Shown piece by piece: positions 26,609 to 36,700 of a DNA stretch of 43,979 bases. Numbering within the stretch: the first letter of the stretch is position 1; each line of letters begins with the position of its first letter. A model generated the notes under the pieces. That model worked only from the letters and a program-made list of their open reading frames with translations. It did no database searches and had not been told where the DNA came from. Source of the DNA: Chitinophagaceae bacterium (lineage in GTDB: Bacteria; Bacteroidota; Bacteroidia; Chitinophagales; Chitinophagaceae). A program made the translations under genes and the position numbers. Location: positions 1 to 43,979 of the forward strand of contig SEAD01000025.1 in the NCBI GenBank assembly GCA_004173355.1, written 5' to 3'.

Positions 26609-27133
26609 ATGCAAACCTTACAACTGGTTTCCCTTATACGTGTTATACTCCTGTCGGCCGGACTGTTTCTGGCAACAATCCGTTTATCCGCGCAGCGCGA
26701 CAGTGCTGAACTCCGGATGACTGCGACCGAACTCAGCAAACTGAAATCCCAGTCCGGCACACAGGCACCCGGATCCTCCAACCTCAGCGCCGTGCAGGTC
26801 GTCGTTCTGTTTGGCGACCCTGCAAAACCTGGCTTGTATACCATTCTGCTTCGCGTTGCCCCCAACACAAAAATCCCGGCACACCTGCATCCCGACGACC
26901 GCGTGGGCAATGTGGTTTCGGGTACCTGGTACTTTGGATACGGGGATGCATTTGATGAAAAGAAATTAAAAAAACTTCCGCCGGGCAGCGTGTATACAGA
27001 GGTTGGCAACCAGAACCACTTTGCGATGACCGGTAAGGATGTGGTATTGGTGGCACTCACCGGGTATGGACCATCCGGGGTTACTTATGTCAATCCCGCA
27101 GATGATCCCGAAACGGCAAAAAAACCGGAATAA
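26609..27133 (+). CDS. Secreted small cupin-domain protein
   Basis: 174 residues with a signal peptide (ILLSAGLFLATIRLSA, cleavage near residue 28). A single cupin barrel spans about 60-155. Metal-ligand candidates are His92 and His94 in AHLHPDD and His137 in NQNHF. It belongs to the broad family of small cupins with a conserved HxHPDDR motif. Enzymatic or binding role is unknown. The 5-base gap to the lipoprotein hydrolase makes joint function likely, for example acting on the same small molecule outside the cytoplasm. That is inference only. Confidence 0.78.
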   Translation: MQTLQLVSLIRVILLSAGLFLATIRLSAQRDSAELRMTATELSKLKSQSGTQAPGSSNLSAVQVVVLFGDPAKPGLYTILLRVAPNTKIPAHLHPDDRVGNVVSGTWYFGYGDAFDEKKLKKLPPGSVYTEVGNQNHFAMTGKDVVLVALTGYGPSGVTYVNPADDPETAKKPE

Positions 27134-27159
27134 ACCCTGCCATGATTAACCTATATATT

Positions 27160-27190
27160 CAATCATCACCGGAGACTCCGGCAATGATTG
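27160..27190 (+). terminator. Stem-loop after the hydrolase-cupin genes
   Basis: CAATCAT (27160-27166) pairs with ATGATTG (27184-27190). Inside, past a CA/CA mismatch, CCGGAG meets CTCCGG. The structure lies 26 bases after the cupin stop and about 95 bases before the next gene on the same strand. The position fits a transcript end for the three-gene run. No long T-run follows, so the call rests on the stem alone. Confidence 0.45.
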
Positions 27191-27285
27191 CATTGAAGTA
27201 AAGCTTGGTACCCATTTTGCAGTAACAAAAATCAGTTCTATGCCTTAAAAAAAATTCCAAAACCCATTAAGAAAATAGTCTATCC

Positions 27286-29454
27286 ATGGCTAAAAACCTT
27301 GCGACATTACTCTTAATTGTTACGACTGCTTTTTCTGTTAACTCCCTGGCCCAATGTGGCCCCGACCCTGGCCCGGCAACGACACTTGTTGTCAACACTC
27401 CCAACAATATCCCGAATAGTTTTTACCCTGGAGCGTCCAGTCCGGCAACAGGCAGCACTTCCGTGACGATAGGTGCGCTGGATAACAGGGGTAATGCAAC
27501 CGCTATCGCGGCCGGTGACCTTATTATCATCATGCAGATGCAGGGCGCTGACATCAACAATACCAACTCCGACAGTTATGGTGATGGAGTAGCCGGTGCA
27601 CCCGCAAGTGGCCAGCTGGGCACCAACCTCGTAGCGGGTGTATGGGAATATGGCACCGTAACGGCTGTATCCGGATCAACACTCACGCTTTTTTCGGGTC
27701 TTGTCAATAATTATTTCACGCGTGCCTTTTCCCCCACTACGGGAATCCAGTCGTTCCAGGTAATCCGGGTGCCGCGTTACTATTCCATCAATATCCAGGC
27801 AACCAATTCAGTTACCTGCCCTCCGTGGAATGGAAGTACCGGCGGTGTGGTGGCACTCGACGCGAGTAATGTCATCACGATTAATGGAAGTGTACTGGCA
27901 AATGGGAAAGGCTTTCGAGGTGGCGGTGGCTTCTCCATGACCGGTGCAGGCACAGGGAATTCAAGTTCAACTTCCGGCACAACTCCACTTTTGAATACGG
28001 ACTTCCGTTTTGTATCGCCCGTGACCAATACGGCGAACCTGACCGGTGGCGCCAAAGGTGAAGGGATCGCCGGTACCCCGCCGTATACACTCACCACAGG
28101 AAACGTACTGATCACAAGTACTTCCGTGGAAGGTTATGTGGCTGGTGCCATGGGTCGCAGTGCCCCTGGTAATGCCGGTGGCGGCGCTACGGACGGACAA
28201 CCCGTTGGCGCCAACACCAATGGCTACAACACCGGTGGAGGTGGCGGTTCCAATTACGGCGCGGGTGGCCGCGGTGGAAGCGGTTGGCACAGCAATGCAG
28301 GCAATGTGAATACCTATCCCTACGGCGGATTTGGTGGCACGGCATTTACCGGTACCATCCGCAGTTTGATCATGGGCGGTGGTGGCGGTGCGGGTTCGGC
28401 CAACAACAGCAATACTGCACAACAGTACCTGAGCAGCGGCGCGAGCGGTGGTGGCATCATACTTTTACGCGCGGCAAGTTATGCCGGGACTACCGGTGTG
28501 ATCAATGCAGATGGCGCGGATGCGCTGACCATTACAGGCAGTGGCAACACCGATGCAGCAGGTGGTGGCGGGGCAGGCGGCACAATCGTAGCGATTACGC
28601 GGACCAATACCACAGTCGGACTGGGCGGGGTTACTGCCAGTGCGCGCGGGGGAAAGGGTGGCAATATGGAAAATTATTTTGACCACGGACCTGGTGGTGG
28701 TGGTGGTGGCGGACTGATCATTACCAACGGTACATTTTCCGGAACACCACTTGTCACCGAGGGTGCGAATGGCCTGACCAGGAGCACATCCACTGGGGGA
28801 CCGATCAACAATGCATATGGTGCCACTGCCGGTTCGCCCGGATTCCTGCGCACGCTTGTTTATGCCCCCGGCATCCAGAACGCTTCCGGTAACAATTCAT
28901 CCTGTGGGGTACTTCCCGTAAATATTACCAGCTTCAGTGCAACATTGGACGGGCAGGCCGTGCAACTCAGCTGGCAAACCGCACAGGTACTCAACTTTTC
29001 ACGGTTTGAAGTGGAATGGAGCAGCAACGGAAGCAACTGGCAATCGCTCGGGATTGTTTTATATGATGAAAACAAAAACAGCTACCAGTACCTGCACTCG
29101 CCTGTAAGCACTGCAATTAATTATTACCGGTTAAAGCTGATCGATACCGATAACAGTTTCCTGTACAGCCAGGTTGTATTCGTACGGCTGCGCGAAACGG
29201 CGGGAGGTCTCAGCATCTACCCCCAACCCGCACATGCGCAATTCCAGGTAAACATGACCGTAACACGTGCCCAACGGAGTGTGTTCACCATTTACAACGC
29301 ATCGGGCACACAGGTGCACCAGGTAAATGTGCAGCTCAGCCGCGGCAACAACGGATTTGTGATAGATGGACTGGCATGGCTCACTCCCGGAGTATATGTA
29401 TTACGGGCGTCAGTGGATGGAAAGGAGGAGACAAGGAAACTGCTCATAAACTGA
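27286..29454 (+). CDS. Glycine-rich surface protein with T9SS C-terminal sorting domain
   Basis: 722 residues. The signal peptide is MAKNLATLLLIVTTAFSVNSLAQ. A non-repetitive beta-rich N-terminal part (to about 190) leads into a Gly/Asn/Thr/Ala-rich segment (about 200-520) with many GGGG and GAGG runs. The last 180 residues are a Bacteroidota surface module (VNITSFSATLDGQAVQLSW, FEVEWSSNG, YYRLKLIDTD) followed by the type A T9SS sorting domain (LSIYPQPA ... LLIN). It should be exported through the Por system and anchored or released at the surface. The Gly-rich body suggests a structural or adhesive role; no enzyme motif is visible. Glycine codons vary (GGT, GGC, GGA), so it is a genuine coding repeat. 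Confidence 0.85.
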   Translation: MAKNLATLLLIVTTAFSVNSLAQCGPDPGPATTLVVNTPNNIPNSFYPGASSPATGSTSVTIGALDNRGNATAIAAGDLIIIMQMQGADINNTNSDSYGDGVAGAPASGQLGTNLVAGVWEYGTVTAVSGSTLTLFSGLVNNYFTRAFSPTTGIQSFQVIRVPRYYSINIQATNSVTCPPWNGSTGGVVALDASNVITINGSVLANGKGFRGGGGFSMTGAGTGNSSSTSGTTPLLNTDFRFVSPVTNTANLTGGAKGEGIAGTPPYTLTTGNVLITSTSVEGYVAGAMGRSAPGNAGGGATDGQPVGANTNGYNTGGGGGSNYGAGGRGGSGWHSNAGNVNTYPYGGFGGTAFTGTIRSLIMGGGGGAGSANNSNTAQQYLSSGASGGGIILLRAASYAGTTGVINADGADALTITGSGNTDAAGGGGAGGTIVAITRTNTTVGLGGVTASARGGKGGNMENYFDHGPGGGGGGGLIITNGTFSGTPLVTEGANGLTRSTSTGGPINNAYGATAGSPGFLRTLVYAPGIQNASGNNSSCGVLPVNITSFSATLDGQAVQLSWQTAQVLNFSRFEVEWSSNGSNWQSLGIVLYDENKNSYQYLHSPVSTAINYYRLKLIDTDNSFLYSQVVFVRLRETAGGLSIYPQPAHAQFQVNMTVTRAQRSVFTIYNASGTQVHQVNVQLSRGNNGFVIDGLAWLTPGVYVLRASVDGKEETRKLLIN

Positions 29455-29614
29455 TCCCGTTTATCCGGGTTCGCCATTTCTCCGCATCGTCTGCATGGAA
29501 CTTCCGAACTTTTGGGGAGCCGGTATGTAATGTAGTGCACCATAGCTTAAATTACAGCCCGGCAGGCACGGATCAGGATACCCCTGTTGCCTGGCTGCCC
29601 ATCAAAAAAGAAAA

Positions 29615-30841
29615 GTGAAGAAGTCTGCTTACGTTAAACTCATCCTTATCCTCGGATCACTCACCGCCCTTGGTCCGTTTTCCATTGATATGTACCTCCC
29701 GGGGTTTTCGGCAATTGCCAAAGACCTCAATACGTCGGTAAACCAGGTGGCATTATCCCTGTCAACCTATTTTATCGGGATCTCGGCGGGTCAGTTACTG
29801 TATGGCCCACTACTGGACCGGTATGGACGCAAGATCCCCCTGTACATCGGATTGCTGGTATACATCGCGGCATCGCTGGGCTGCGCCTTTGCCCAGGATG
29901 TAAACTCGCTTATCCTTCTACGCTTTGTGCAGGCTATCGGAAGCTGCGCAGCCGCAGTTGCCGCAATGGCGATGGTCAACGACCTGTTCCCCATACCTGA
30001 ACGTCCAAAGGTTTTCTCGTTGCTGCTACTGGTTGTCGGTCTTTCACCCCTGCTTGCCCCCACTATCGGGAGTTATGTGATCGGAAGCCTTGGCTGGCAC
30101 GCCATATTCCTGATCCTGATGGCCATGGGTGTTTTCGTGTTGCTGGCATCGTGGATCGGATTACCACAGACCCGCCGGGCCGATCCGGAGATCTCATTGA
30201 AACCACGGCCCATCATCACCGGTTTCCTGCAAATACTGAAAACACCCCAGTTCTACACCTATGCCCTCTCGGGTTCATTCGCCTTCTCCGGTCTCTTTAC
30301 ATATGTGTCAGGTTCACCTATCCTGTTCATGGACATTTTCAAAGTATCAGCAGAAGCATACGGATGGATCTTTGCACTGATGTCTGTCAGCTTTATCGGC
30401 ACGAGCCAGCTTACCTCACTGTTGCTGAAAAAATATAATTCGCAGCAACTTGTTTTTTTTGGTATCTGCCTGCAGGTGGCACTCAGCATCATTATCCTTG
30501 CAGCCGCAATCCTCGGCTGGCTGGGGCTTTACAGCACAATCGTACTGTTGTTTTTTTACCTGGGAAGCCTTGGACTGACCAACCCTAATACATCCGCACT
30601 GGCACTGGCTCCATTCACCACAAACGGTGGCAGTGCCGCCGCATTGCTTGGAGCGCTGCAGCTGGGGATCTCGGCGCTGGTCTCCATGGTTGTTGGATTC
30701 CTGTTCAGGGATTCGGTGGTACCGTTTGCAGCCATCCTGTCCTTCGGTGCGGTCACGGGTTTGATTATCCTGTTGGCCGGCCGGAAAAACATAATCTCGC
30801 TTGCGGGTGCGGACCCGTCTGTAGCAACGCATACGCACTAG
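29615..30841 (+). CDS. Bcr/CflA-family drug resistance transporter (MFS)
   Basis: 408 residues starting at GTG 29615; the start is supported by the family-typical beginning KLILILGSLTALGPFSIDMYLPGF. Twelve hydrophobic segments fit the major facilitator fold. The motif A loop after helix 2 reads GPLLDRYGRK, and RFVQAIGSC in helix 4 is typical of the 12-TM drug:H+ antiporter group. It exports small drugs or metabolites across the inner membrane by proton exchange. The upstream 160 bases have only a weak stem (CCCG/CGGG near 29457-29470) and no clear promoter. It converges with the LuxR-type regulator gene, with 39 bases between the ends. Confidence 0.92.
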   Translation: MKKSAYVKLILILGSLTALGPFSIDMYLPGFSAIAKDLNTSVNQVALSLSTYFIGISAGQLLYGPLLDRYGRKIPLYIGLLVYIAASLGCAFAQDVNSLILLRFVQAIGSCAAAVAAMAMVNDLFPIPERPKVFSLLLLVVGLSPLLAPTIGSYVIGSLGWHAIFLILMAMGVFVLLASWIGLPQTRRADPEISLKPRPIITGFLQILKTPQFYTYALSGSFAFSGLFTYVSGSPILFMDIFKVSAEAYGWIFALMSVSFIGTSQLTSLLLKKYNSQQLVFFGICLQVALSIIILAAAILGWLGLYSTIVLLFFYLGSLGLTNPNTSALALAPFTTNGGSAAALLGALQLGISALVSMVVGFLFRDSVVPFAAILSFGAVTGLIILLAGRKNIISLAGADPSVATHTH

Positions 30842-30880
30842 TTGAGTCGAAAGCCGTATATCCCGCTGCTGGCAAAGATC

Positions 30881-31531
30881 TCAGGATGGCGGGTTAAATA
30901 ATTTCTCCCGCAGGGCCACTGCCACGGCCTCAGTCCCTGAATGCACATGAAGTTTGCTATAGACACTGGAGATATGGGATTTTACCGTGTCAAAGGAAAT
31001 AAATAATTCGGCCGCGATCATTTTATAGCTTTTACCATCCACAAGCAGCTGCAGGACTTTCCGCTCCTGGTTCGTGAGGTTATAATTGCGTACAGGTCGT
31101 GCCGGTTCCAGGTTCTGTTTAAACAAATCGAGTACCCTTTTTGCAATACCAGGCGTAATGGCAGAGCCACCCGCCTGCACATTGCCGATGGCTTCGATGT
31201 ATCCCTGTGGTGTAGTTGATTTGAGAATGTATCCGGAAGCTCCTGCACAGATCGCATTAAAAATGTAGTTGTCATCCCAGAAAACCGTCTGGATGAGAAT
31301 ATGCACATCCGGGAAATGTTCCTTTATGATTTTTGTGGCCTCAATTCCATTTATGCCGGGCATTTCGATATCCATCAGCACGATATCGCACGGGGACGCT
31401 GCGAGATCAGCCACCAGGTCCCGGCAGTTGGGGTACACCCCTGTACACGTATACCCCTCCGCATTGTTTAACATCAATTCGAACGTTTCCCGGAGATGTT
31501 TATTATCATCAAATACTGCTACTCTTATCAC
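30881..31531 (-). CDS. NarL/LuxR-family response regulator
   Basis: 216 residues with a GTG start (GTG ATA AGA). The receiver (1-120) has Asp-Asp at 8-9, phospho-acceptor Asp54 in VLMDIEMPG and Lys in YILKST. The LuxR-type HTH (about 150-210) has LTNQERKVLQLLVDGKSYKMIA and the recognition helix FDTVKSHISSVYSKL. It is encoded 50 bases downstream of a HisKA_3-type TPR kinase, its likely partner. The divergent T9SS repeat protein just beyond the kinase is a possible target. Confidence 0.93.
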   Translation of the reverse strand: MIRVAVFDDNKHLRETFELMLNNAEGYTCTGVYPNCRDLVADLAASPCDIVLMDIEMPGINGIEATKIIKEHFPDVHILIQTVFWDDNYIFNAICAGASGYILKSTTPQGYIEAIGNVQAGGSAITPGIAKRVLDLFKQNLEPARPVRNYNLTNQERKVLQLLVDGKSYKMIAAELFISFDTVKSHISSVYSKLHVHSGTEAVAVALREKLFNPPS

Positions 31532-31581
31532 CGTACAAAAAGTTTAAGTAATAAAATCAACCCGCTGTACCTTTTCCAGGT

Positions 31582-33591
31582 TCAGGCAGGAATAACGAAT
31601 TCCACCACTGTACCTGCTCCGGGCGCCGACATAATGCTTAACTTTCCTTTAAGCTCAGTTGCCCGTTTTTGCATATTTTCAAGGCCATTTCCATGACGCA
31701 CAGTTACCGGATCAAACCCCCTCCCATTATCGGTAATCTTCATTGTCAGTGACCCTGCCTGTACACTTGCCATCACGTTGATTGACGTGGCCCCTGAATA
31801 TTTGAGCGCATTATGTATAGCTTCCTTGAATACCAGGTAAATGTTTTTACGTTGCGCCCATGTCAGGCGCAGGTTTTCCAGCTCATCCAGTTCAACGATG
31901 CAGTCAACCCCTTTGAGACCGGCCATTTCATCTGCCAGCCTTTTCATCCGTTGCCTGAGGCCACCGGAATCGTTTTCGCCTGGTTTGATCATCCAGACGA
32001 TGTCCCCCATTTTATCCATTGTTTCCAGGGCATTGTTATTCATACGGGCAAGAATGTCCTGTCTCGCAGGTTCGCTGGCTGCAACCGAAGCCATCTGGCT
32101 GAGTATATGGATACTGCTTAATGAACTACCTACCTCATCATGGAGGTCCGCAGCGATCTGGTTGCGGAGTTCGAGCTCCTTCATACGCTGGCGAAGCCGG
32201 TTGCGATTGACGAGCAAAGCAATTCCCAGCACAGCGAGTGCAAGAAGTATCGCTGTTGCCACAGACATACTCCGTTGCCTGAACAAAGTCTGCTTCTGCA
32301 GTTCCTGGTCTTTTTTCAGTAACTGGATCTCTTTTTCCTTTTTATCCGAATTGTATTTTTCCTCCAGGGTGTTTAGCTGGAGCTGGATCCCCGCCCCGGC
32401 GATACTGTCCTTGATGGCGTGGTATTTTGTTGAAAAATTAAGCGCTTTATCATACTTTTTATTACGGGCGTAAAACTCCGACAGCCGCTTGTAATTGGCA
32501 GCTTCGTTTTCAAGGTTGCCGGTATTCTGGAATACCCTTAAACTGGCGACAAGGTTACTCTCGGTTTCATGTGCCACATTCCTGCCGGTCAGTAAACCCG
32601 CCAATTCCATTTCAGCATTTGCGGCAATCAATTCATTTCCCAGCCTTTCGGCAAGACTTTTCGTTTTCAGGTAGTACACAATTGCCAGGCTGTCGTTTCG
32701 CAGGGCGGAAAATATTTTTGCCATGCTGAAGTAACAGGTAGCTTCTTCAATGGGCATTTTTTGTGTCATTGAAATTGCAAGGGCCTGTCTGTAACTGGAT
32801 AGCGCCTGCTGCAAACTGTCCAGTCCGATGTATATATTCCCAAGCGACTCAAGGGAAGTACAGATACTACGCTGATCCCCCAGTTCTTTTTTCAGATCCA
32901 ACGACTTCCTGGCATAACTCAACGCCTTTCCGTATTGCCTGAGGTTGATGTACACAGCTGCGATATTATTATAACAAAACGACTCTCCCAGTTTGTTACC
33001 TGCACCCTCGAAAAAATGCAGTGCTTTCAGGTTACAAACCATGGCATTGTTGTAGTCGGCAAGGCTCTCGTATACATCCCCTGCATTCAGCCACTGTCCT
33101 GCTATATGGCTTTTATCAATATTTCCTTCTTCCGCAAGCCTTACCGCGGCAAGTGCAAATGGCAGGGCAGTTTTGTGATCGCCTTTTTTTGCATAGTACC
33201 TGCCCATCGCCTGGTTGTAATTGGTTTGTACCTTATTGCTGGCAGGCGCCTTTTGCGCAACACTCCTCAGCCCATCGAGGCAATACAATGAACTGTCCGT
33301 ATGACCTTCTTCCTGGTAAATGGACAGCAATAATGAATACGCCGCGCATTCCCTGTCATAGTTAGCGGCAGCTATGGACATGTTAACCAGTTTATGCAGG
33401 TAGGCTTTCCCTTTCCCGGGATCGGCACGATGGCATTCTATCGCCAGCTGAAGAAGGGCTTTCAGGCTTGCATCGTCCCGTTTTTCCATCGCCACGATCC
33501 GGAGCAGGCTGTCCACATACACCGACTGGCCGGCAACCGTTGGGCAACGCCAGAGGAGAAACAGGAAAAGCAGGTGCACCGTACACTTCAT
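31582..33591 (-). CDS. TPR-sensor histidine kinase of the LytS/NarL-partner type
   Basis: 669 residues. A signal peptide (LLFLFLLWRCPTVAG) precedes a periplasmic TPR array (about 30-400, for example YGKALSYARKSLDLKKELGDQ, read as several 34-40-residue helical repeats). A coiled coil, one membrane helix (VATAILLALAVLGIALLV), the motif IAADLHDEVGSSL with His484, and a HATPase with TDNGRGFDP follow. The same-strand LuxR-type regulator lies downstream, so kinase and regulator form a complete two-component system. The signal is unknown; TPR sensors in Bacteroidota are thought to bind peptides or partner proteins. The start is divergent from the 1352-residue secreted protein. Confidence 0.9.
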   Translation of the reverse strand: MKCTVHLLFLFLLWRCPTVAGQSVYVDSLLRIVAMEKRDDASLKALLQLAIECHRADPGKGKAYLHKLVNMSIAAANYDRECAAYSLLLSIYQEEGHTDSSLYCLDGLRSVAQKAPASNKVQTNYNQAMGRYYAKKGDHKTALPFALAAVRLAEEGNIDKSHIAGQWLNAGDVYESLADYNNAMVCNLKALHFFEGAGNKLGESFCYNNIAAVYINLRQYGKALSYARKSLDLKKELGDQRSICTSLESLGNIYIGLDSLQQALSSYRQALAISMTQKMPIEEATCYFSMAKIFSALRNDSLAIVYYLKTKSLAERLGNELIAANAEMELAGLLTGRNVAHETESNLVASLRVFQNTGNLENEAANYKRLSEFYARNKKYDKALNFSTKYHAIKDSIAGAGIQLQLNTLEEKYNSDKKEKEIQLLKKDQELQKQTLFRQRSMSVATAILLALAVLGIALLVNRNRLRQRMKELELRNQIAADLHDEVGSSLSSIHILSQMASVAASEPARQDILARMNNNALETMDKMGDIVWMIKPGENDSGGLRQRMKRLADEMAGLKGVDCIVELDELENLRLTWAQRKNIYLVFKEAIHNALKYSGATSINVMASVQAGSLTMKITDNGRGFDPVTVRHGNGLENMQKRATELKGKLSIMSAPGAGTVVEFVIPA

Positions 33592-33665
33592 GATATACTA
33601 AAATAGAATAAATAACCAGAGAACGGGTGTCCGCGGCAAAAACCGGCGGGTAATGACCCCAAAAC

Positions 33666-33688
33666 CACCCGAATTCGCTATTCGGGTG
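33666..33688. promoter_or_regulatory. Strong inverted repeat in a divergent promoter region
   Basis: CACCCGAA (33666-33673) and TTCGGGTG (33681-33688) form a perfect 8-bp inverted repeat with a 7-base spacer. It lies in the 162 bases between the divergent kinase (start 33591) and T9SS repeat protein (start 33754). Both genes are read away from it, so it is not a terminator for either. It is a good candidate operator, perhaps for the LuxR-type regulator of the same cluster. Confidence 0.45.
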
Positions 33689-33753
33689 CTTGCCATGAAA
33701 GTCCAATTTCGCATGGTCGGACAACAATGAACCATTAACACAAACTTCCAAAC

Positions 33754-36700
33754 ATGAATAAGGTCTGCCTCAGCATCTGTACACTGTTTGTATCGCTCCT
33801 TTTTACAGGCAGCAATTCAATCCGGGCACAGTTTGTTTATACCAACGATGTATGCAGTGGTGCCATCCCACTGCCAGTCGGAAACAACAGCCGGTTGAGC
33901 GATTCCATTTTCCAGCGGAATGGATATGCTGATGCGGCGCCCTCTTCCATACCCGACTGTGGTGGCAATACAGCCAATACCCGTTACGATCTCTGGTACT
34001 CATTTGTTGCAACGGAAACAGAACTGGCAATTATACCTGAAAATGTTGGGACAAGTGGGCTGCTTTACCAGCTCTTCTCGGGCACCTGCGGTAACCTGAT
34101 CAGTATGTCCTGTAGTCCATCCAGGTTGGTTTTTCCGCATTTCACAGGACTTGTACCGGGACAACAATATTATCTGCGTACCTATTATCCCGAAATTTTT
34201 AATGATTTCGCAAACGCACCCTCCGACTATCAGTTGACATTGCTGGGAAAACCGGTAAACGATGAATGCAACGGAGCACTGTTGTTAACCGCAACACCCG
34301 GACTATCCATCAACTTCACCAGCGAACGGTTCAGCAATGAGCTGGCAACTGCCCCAACCAACACTTCCTGCGCAAGCAATGCACAATGGACCAATTACAA
34401 AGACCTGTGGTTTAAATTTGTAGCAACCAGTACAACACACAGTATTTACCGTGAGTTCCCAACGGCAGGTATAAGGATATCGGTATACAGCGGGCAGCCC
34501 GGTAACTTCACGAGTCTGTATACCATTCAATCCAACCCTGGTACCGTAAGCAAAACGCTTTCCGCCCTGGTACCGGGCGATACTTATTACATCCGGATTG
34601 GTTCGGTGGATTTGGTAACCTTCCGGATGGCACTTTTCACCGGATCGCCTTCGAATGACGAATGTGCCGCTGCGGATACAGTTGCAATGAGCAGTTCCCT
34701 GTACTGCGAAAACACATTTGCCGTCAACCGCCTGGGTGCTACCAATTCCGCAGAGGTCTGCGGCAGTTCGGTGGAAGACACCTGGTATGTTTTCAAAGCC
34801 ACAACAGCCAACATCACCGTAACAGCGTCTGACCCAGGTGCATCCAGCCTGCAGATGAGCCTGATGGCAGGAAGTTGTGGTTCATTTACCTGCCTTGCGA
34901 ACTCGAATAACAATTACATGAGCTATAGCGGACTGACAGCTGGCCAGTACTATTACCTGCGAATGGCAGGTCCAGGCGCGGAGAATCAAACCTACATCTG
35001 TATCTCCCCCAGGATCACAAATGATGAATGCAGTGGTGCCATCGACCTGCCGGTCAGGCCATTTAATATCCTGCGCACAACCACCGGCTCTGATCTTGGT
35101 GCTACCAGGTCTGTGCAGCCAATGGCTCCCTGCTTTGTATCCCCGGACCGCGACGTATGGTACCGGTTCACTGCCATCGATACCGCCTGCCTCGTGACTG
35201 TGGACGGCCAAAACCCGAATCCGTCCTTCCAGGTGCTGACCGGGAATTGTAATTCGATATCCAATGTCTATTGCAGCAGTACAGGTTTATTGCCTGCCGG
35301 TGTCACGGAAAGGACTGGCCGTATCAGTAACCTTGTGGCCGGTACAATATATTATGTACGGGTAAATACCGGTGGTGCCGGTTTGTTCACCATCGATATC
35401 AACAGCCTGCCGGTCAATGATGAATGTAGCGGTGCAATCCAGTTAGGAACACAAAAGGGATTGTCTTTCGACCCGATGGGAAATAACGGGATTCTCCAGG
35501 CATCCACATCCCTGCCTGCCTGCGCAGCAGCAACAGTCACGAAAGATATCTGGTATCGGTTCACGGCCACACAGAACAGCATGGCCATACTCAGCAGCCA
35601 GAAAACGTCGAATACCAAAGCCATGGGCTTCCAGGTGTATAATGGTGGCTGCGGAGGACTGACACCACTCGCCTGTGTCACACAGGCAAACGACCGGCAA
35701 AAGGGACATACACTCACCAGCCTTGTGCCGGGACAGACTTACCATATCCGGCAATATGGTGAAGTAACGGACAATCGTTTTTCCATCGTGGAAAAGCCGG
35801 TAAATGATGAAATGGCAGATGCAGTGCGACTGACCCCCGCACCCTCCGGCGTGCAACCGATGACATCGTGGTACCTGCACGGCGCTTCAAAAAAATTCGG
35901 TAAAATCTGTGGAAGTGCCAGCTACAGTATCCACCATGATGTATGGTTTTATTTTGTCGCAACAGGTACCTCGCATACTATATCATCCCTTGCACTTAAC
36001 AGTTTCAACGACGACCAGGATCTTAATTTCACTTACCGCCTTGAGGCCTTCAGCGGTTATGCTTCGGATAGCGCCTCCCTTGTTACAAAGACCCTTGGCT
36101 GCGGTGCCGGTTCCATCGCATTGAACAACCTGCTCACCGGTGACACGGTGTACGTACGCGTTTCGAATACTGCGGAAGAGGGCAACACCAGCAGCTTTGG
36201 TATAGCAGTCAGCAATAACCAGAACATTGACGAGCCTGCCGGAGCACTTGTATTGAACCAGCCGGATGGGTGGCAATATCTGGTCAACACCGCAGGCGCT
36301 ACCCAAAGCCTGCCCGCTTCGGGATGCCTTGTACAGGACTTCCCGGACGATGATATCTGGTTCAGTTTTACCGCATCACCGGCGGTGAAAAGAATAATTG
36401 CGGGCTTCGAGAATGTGGACATAAGCCTCCAGCTTTTCTCAGGAGCACCGGGTAACCTTAACGGAATAAAATGCACAAACAACATTATGACACTGGAGAA
36501 CCTTGTCAATGGTTCACGCTATTACGTCAGGGCATACAGCAAAGCAAACGGAGTGGCAGCCAGCTTCCGGATCGGCGCGTTTGGAGAAGACAACCTGCTG
36601 GCTGATAACCAGAACATTACCTGTACCGGCCAGAACCTGGTCCAGAACCCGGTCTGTGAAAGCAGTTACAACCTGCTGATGCCACCGAATTTAGGTAACG

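Noticed and set aside
28150-28720. Possible tandem DNA repeat (many GGTGGC/GGCGGT units)
   Set aside because: The units follow glycine codons of one long frame with mixed codon use, so this is protein low complexity and not a satellite.
33692-33716. CCATG ... CATGG inverted repeat near the repeat-protein start
   Set aside because: Only 5 bp with a long spacer, expected by chance; the 8-bp repeat beside it is far better.
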